Positions 61,888-64,000 of a stretch of DNA of 64,000 bases are shown in pieces. The first letter of the stretch is position 1. Each line of letters begins with the position of its first letter. The DNA is from Paenibacillus sp. Soil766. GTDB lineage: Bacteria; Bacillota; Bacilli; Paenibacillales; NBRC-103111. The notes beneath the pieces were generated by a model that saw nothing but the letters and a program-made list of their open reading frames with translations, was not told where the DNA came from and did no database searches. The position numbers and the translations under genes are program-made. The DNA lies in NCBI RefSeq assembly GCF_001428105.1, contig NZ_LMSJ01000058.1, forward strand, positions 184,513 through 248,512. Reading direction: 5' to 3'.

Positions 61888-63177
61888 ATGGATCAAATCC
61901 AACAACTTACTTCTGGCCTGGACACCATTTGGGTCGTATTGACTGCTGCCATGATTTTATTGATGGAAGGCGGCTTCGCCTTACTAGAAGCAGGGTTTGT
62001 CAGACAAAAAAATGCCGTAAGCATTATCATGAAAGTATTTGTCGATATCTCATTCGGTGCGCTTATTTTTTACTTTTTTGGATTTGCACTTATGTACGGT
62101 AAAGACGTAGGAGGTATCATTGGTACAACAGGCTTTTTCATGGGCGGAGATTTATCACACATCGCGTTGACAATCTCACATGATACCTATTGGTTATTCC
62201 AATGCGCTTTTGTTATCGCCGTTATTTCAATTGTATCCGGTGCTGTAGCAGAACGCATCAATTTTCGCGCTTATATTCTTTATACAATAGCCATGACCGG
62301 ATTAATCTATCCTATTGCGGGGCATTGGGTCTGGAGTGCTGGCGGATGGCTCGGCAAGCTTGGCATGGTTGACTTTGCTGGATCCGCAGTCATCCACGGA
62401 CTGGGCGGTTTCTCCGCGCTCGCCGCAGCCATTATCATTGGGCCGCGAATTGGTAAGTTCTCAGCCGATGGTAAAGCTAACATTGTCCCGCCATCTAATT
62501 TGCCACTGGCCTCTGTAGGCGCATTTATCTTGTGGTTCGGTTGGTTTGGTTTTAACTCCGGGAGTACGTTAAGCGCTACCAATACTTCGATCGGGCATAT
62601 CGCGGTCACCACGATGCTATCCGCCGCAGCCGGTTGTGCCGCCTGCATTCTGTTCACTATGATGCGTTACCGCAAAGCGGATCCGCCCATGGTGATTAAT
62701 GGCGCACTCGCCGGACTCGTCGGGATTACGGCAGGATGTGCATTCGTCAGTGACGCCGCTGCGATCTGCATTGGTGCAATCTGTGGGATCGCCATGGTTT
62801 ACGCAACGGAAATGCTGGAAGCCAGACAGATTGATGACCCTGTTGGTGCCTTTCCCGTGCATGGCATCAGCGGTAGTATCGGCACCCTTGCTGTAGGCCT
62901 ATGCGCGAAACCAGATGCCATCCGCGAAGGAACAGCTGGCTTATTCTACGGCGGAGGCTTCCACCTCCTAGGCGTCCAAGCACTTGGTCTTGTTACCGTC
63001 TGTGCGTGGGGTTTCTTCATCACTTGGGTTTTCTTGAAGCTCATTAAGCTTATTGTTCCTTTACGCGTAAGTCGCGACGAAGAATTAATTGGCCTAGATG
63101 TTGGCTCTCACGGGGTTCCTGCCTATAGCCAAGAAGAAGGATTCTTGGACTTACAACACTTAAAGAATAATCAATGA
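61888..63177 (+). CDS. amtB: Ammonium transporter
   Basis: The 429-residue protein has eleven membrane segments of the Amt/Rh family. It keeps the pore twin histidines (near 170 in VIHGLGG and near 326 in FPVHGISG), the LLMEGGFALLEAGFVR start, WFGWFGFNSGS, and DDPVGAFPVHG. The ribosome site is AAGGAGA. No glnK/glnB gene follows; a terminator comes directly after. Likely turned on under nitrogen limitation through the upstream box. Confidence 0.96.
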   Translation: MDQIQQLTSGLDTIWVVLTAAMILLMEGGFALLEAGFVRQKNAVSIIMKVFVDISFGALIFYFFGFALMYGKDVGGIIGTTGFFMGGDLSHIALTISHDTYWLFQCAFVIAVISIVSGAVAERINFRAYILYTIAMTGLIYPIAGHWVWSAGGWLGKLGMVDFAGSAVIHGLGGFSALAAAIIIGPRIGKFSADGKANIVPPSNLPLASVGAFILWFGWFGFNSGSTLSATNTSIGHIAVTTMLSAAAGCAACILFTMMRYRKADPPMVINGALAGLVGITAGCAFVSDAAAICIGAICGIAMVYATEMLEARQIDDPVGAFPVHGISGSIGTLAVGLCAKPDAIREGTAGLFYGGGFHLLGVQALGLVTVCAWGFFITWVFLKLIKLIVPLRVSRDEELIGLDVGSHGVPAYSQEEGFLDLQHLKNNQ

Positions 63178-63182
63178 ATAGA

Positions 63183-63218
63183 AAGAAGAGGACACCGCAT
63201 ATGCAGTGTCCTCTTCTT
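63183..63218. terminator. Convergent hairpin between amtB and the coiled-coil gene
   Basis: A 13-bp perfect stem (AAGAAGAGGACAC / GTGTCCTCTTCTT) with a 10-nt loop lies between two convergent stops. The tracts outside the stem are only weakly U-rich in either direction. Confidence 0.75.
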
Positions 63219-63222
63219 CGGT

Positions 63223-63603
63223 TTAGGATGAGAATATGTCTTCAAATTCCTCAGGAAACGTAATATCGTCCCCAGGCTTAGAATCATTCATAATTTGTCT
63301 AGCTTGCTCAATTTCGGCACGGAGCTTTCTTACTTGCTCCATAGGTTTCTTCACATAATGAATATATTCAACAGCAAGATGATGATCAGGTTTCTTACCG
63401 GATAACATACGTCGAAAAGATGACATGGTTTGATAAGCTCGCTCTTCTTTCATTCTCTTCACTTCATATCGCTCAACAACCTGCTCAATTTCCCGAGCTT
63501 GCTGCTCTTTCCGCGTAATAAAAGCCTCCAAGAAGGGAAGTACCTCCGCAGCTTTCCTTGTTGTTCTTAAGGGCATACCATCCGACCGTAATGCTTGCAG
63601 CAT
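63223..63603 (-). CDS. Small helical (coiled-coil) protein of unknown function
   Basis: The 126-residue soluble protein is rich in Glu, Arg and Lys, with long predicted coiled coils (about 20-60 and 85-112: KEQQAREIEQVVERYEVKRM, KKPMEQVRKLRAEIEQARQI) and an acidic tail (FPEEFEDIF). No family was recognised. It is convergent to amtB, and the Cache-domain gene lies upstream on the same strand with a gap of about 80 bp. Confidence 0.7.
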   Translation of the reverse strand: MLQALRSDGMPLRTTRKAAEVLPFLEAFITRKEQQAREIEQVVERYEVKRMKEERAYQTMSSFRRMLSGKKPDHHLAVEYIHYVKKPMEQVRKLRAEIEQARQIMNDSKPGDDITFPEEFEDIFSS

Positions 63604-63681
63604 GTTCCATCACCTATCTCTCCGTGTCAAGATTTATAACAGTAATCTTATTTTACACTAAAAAGAATGGTTTGAGAACTA

Positions 63682-64000
63682 CTAATTTAACAATAAATCA
63701 ATCCCAACGACTCCAATCGGGGTTCCCATGTCATCTATAATGGATTTCGACAACGTTATGCATGGTTTTTTCGTAATAGCTGACACGTATTCATCGGAAA
63801 TGAAGAGTTCACCTGCCATTGCTCGCTTCCACCACTCTCTTCCCTTGGCATTCACTAAGCCTGCCTCTGGCTGAGAGTAGATGAAGGTGCCATCCCCACG
63901 ATTCGACCATATCGCCTCTATCCCTGCTGTTTTCTTCAAAATCCCGTGTAAATGCGCGGCATGTTTATCTTCCACCAGGGATTTGATGTCAGGAACCCGA
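63682..64000 (-). CDS. Cache-domain sensor protein, C-terminal part (gene enters from the right edge)
   Basis: The reading frame is open to the window edge, so the start lies outside. The visible 105 residues are the membrane-distal end of a Cache (PDC) ligand-binding domain: IEAIWSNRGDGTFIYSQPEA, GREWWKRAMAGELFISDEYV, SAITKKPCITLSKSIIDDMG, and PIGVVGIDLLLN. The protein stops right after this domain, where chemoreceptors and kinases would continue with a membrane helix and HAMP. It may therefore be a stand-alone Cache protein or a truncated receptor. Confidence 0.72.
   Translation of the reverse strand, partial: RVPDIKSLVEDKHAAHLHGILKKTAGIEAIWSNRGDGTFIYSQPEAGLVNAKGREWWKRAMAGELFISDEYVSAITKKPCITLSKSIIDDMGTPIGVVGIDLLLN

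Overview
The window looks like chromosomal DNA of a Paenibacillus-type Firmicute (Paenibacillaceae). The main reasons are an S-layer-homology (SLH) anchored giant exoprotein, Lpl-type sugar ABC transporters, a YesM/YesN-type two-component system, a yhbD-yhbE-yhbF bactofilin operon, a liaFSR operon, class Ib ribonucleotide reductase (nrdIEF), strong GGAGG ribosome sites and several GTG/TTG starts. Most genes lie on the minus strand. No rRNA, tRNA, IS element or CRISPR was seen. All function calls come from reading the sequence and from memory of families; no database was searched.

Positions 1-19.6 kb hold a carbohydrate island that reads as a uronic-acid and galactose containing polysaccharide utilisation locus. 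It contains a solute-binding lipoprotein (cut by the window edge), a 2283-residue SLH protein with two polysaccharide-lyase-like modules, two LplB/LplC-like permeases, a uronate-isomerase-like amidohydrolase, and an operon of GH4 (LplD-like), MATE transporter, GH36, cupin, GH36-like and aldo-keto reductase genes. A similar 16-bp element (plus-strand consensus TGTGATTTTTTAYGAT) sits about 80-105 bp upstream of four of these transcription units, with weaker copies before the fifth. This suggests one dedicated regulator that is not in the window. Two intergenic arrays (283-663 and 21699-21992) have unrelated sequences but the same 51-52 bp period, and each unit carries a hairpin.

Positions 19.7-33.5 kb hold a decayed araM (glycerol-1-phosphate dehydrogenase) pseudogene of high GC, a DUF2161 nuclease-fold protein, a thioredoxin-reductase-like flavoprotein, an MFS transporter, a second sugar ABC transporter divergent from a YesM/YesN-type sensor and regulator, a coiled-coil membrane protein coupled to a NAGPA-domain protein, a 35-residue membrane peptide and an AbrB-type regulator.

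Positions 33.7-49.7 kb hold trmL, an orphan OmpR-type regulator, an MFS gene with a 3' frameshift, a DHA2 drug transporter, the bactofilin operon, nrdIEF with a long leader, serC, a Mug-type glycosylase, a DUF1800/DUF1501 pair and an FMN reductase.

Positions 49.8-64 kb are mostly core genes: a GSI-beta-type glutamine synthetase with a GlnR/TnrA-like box, a DAHP synthase, DUF2062, ispH, a two-component system next to htrA, yugN, liaFSR, an ammonium transporter with a well-placed GlnR/TnrA-like box, a small coiled-coil protein and the 3' part of a Cache-domain protein at the right edge.
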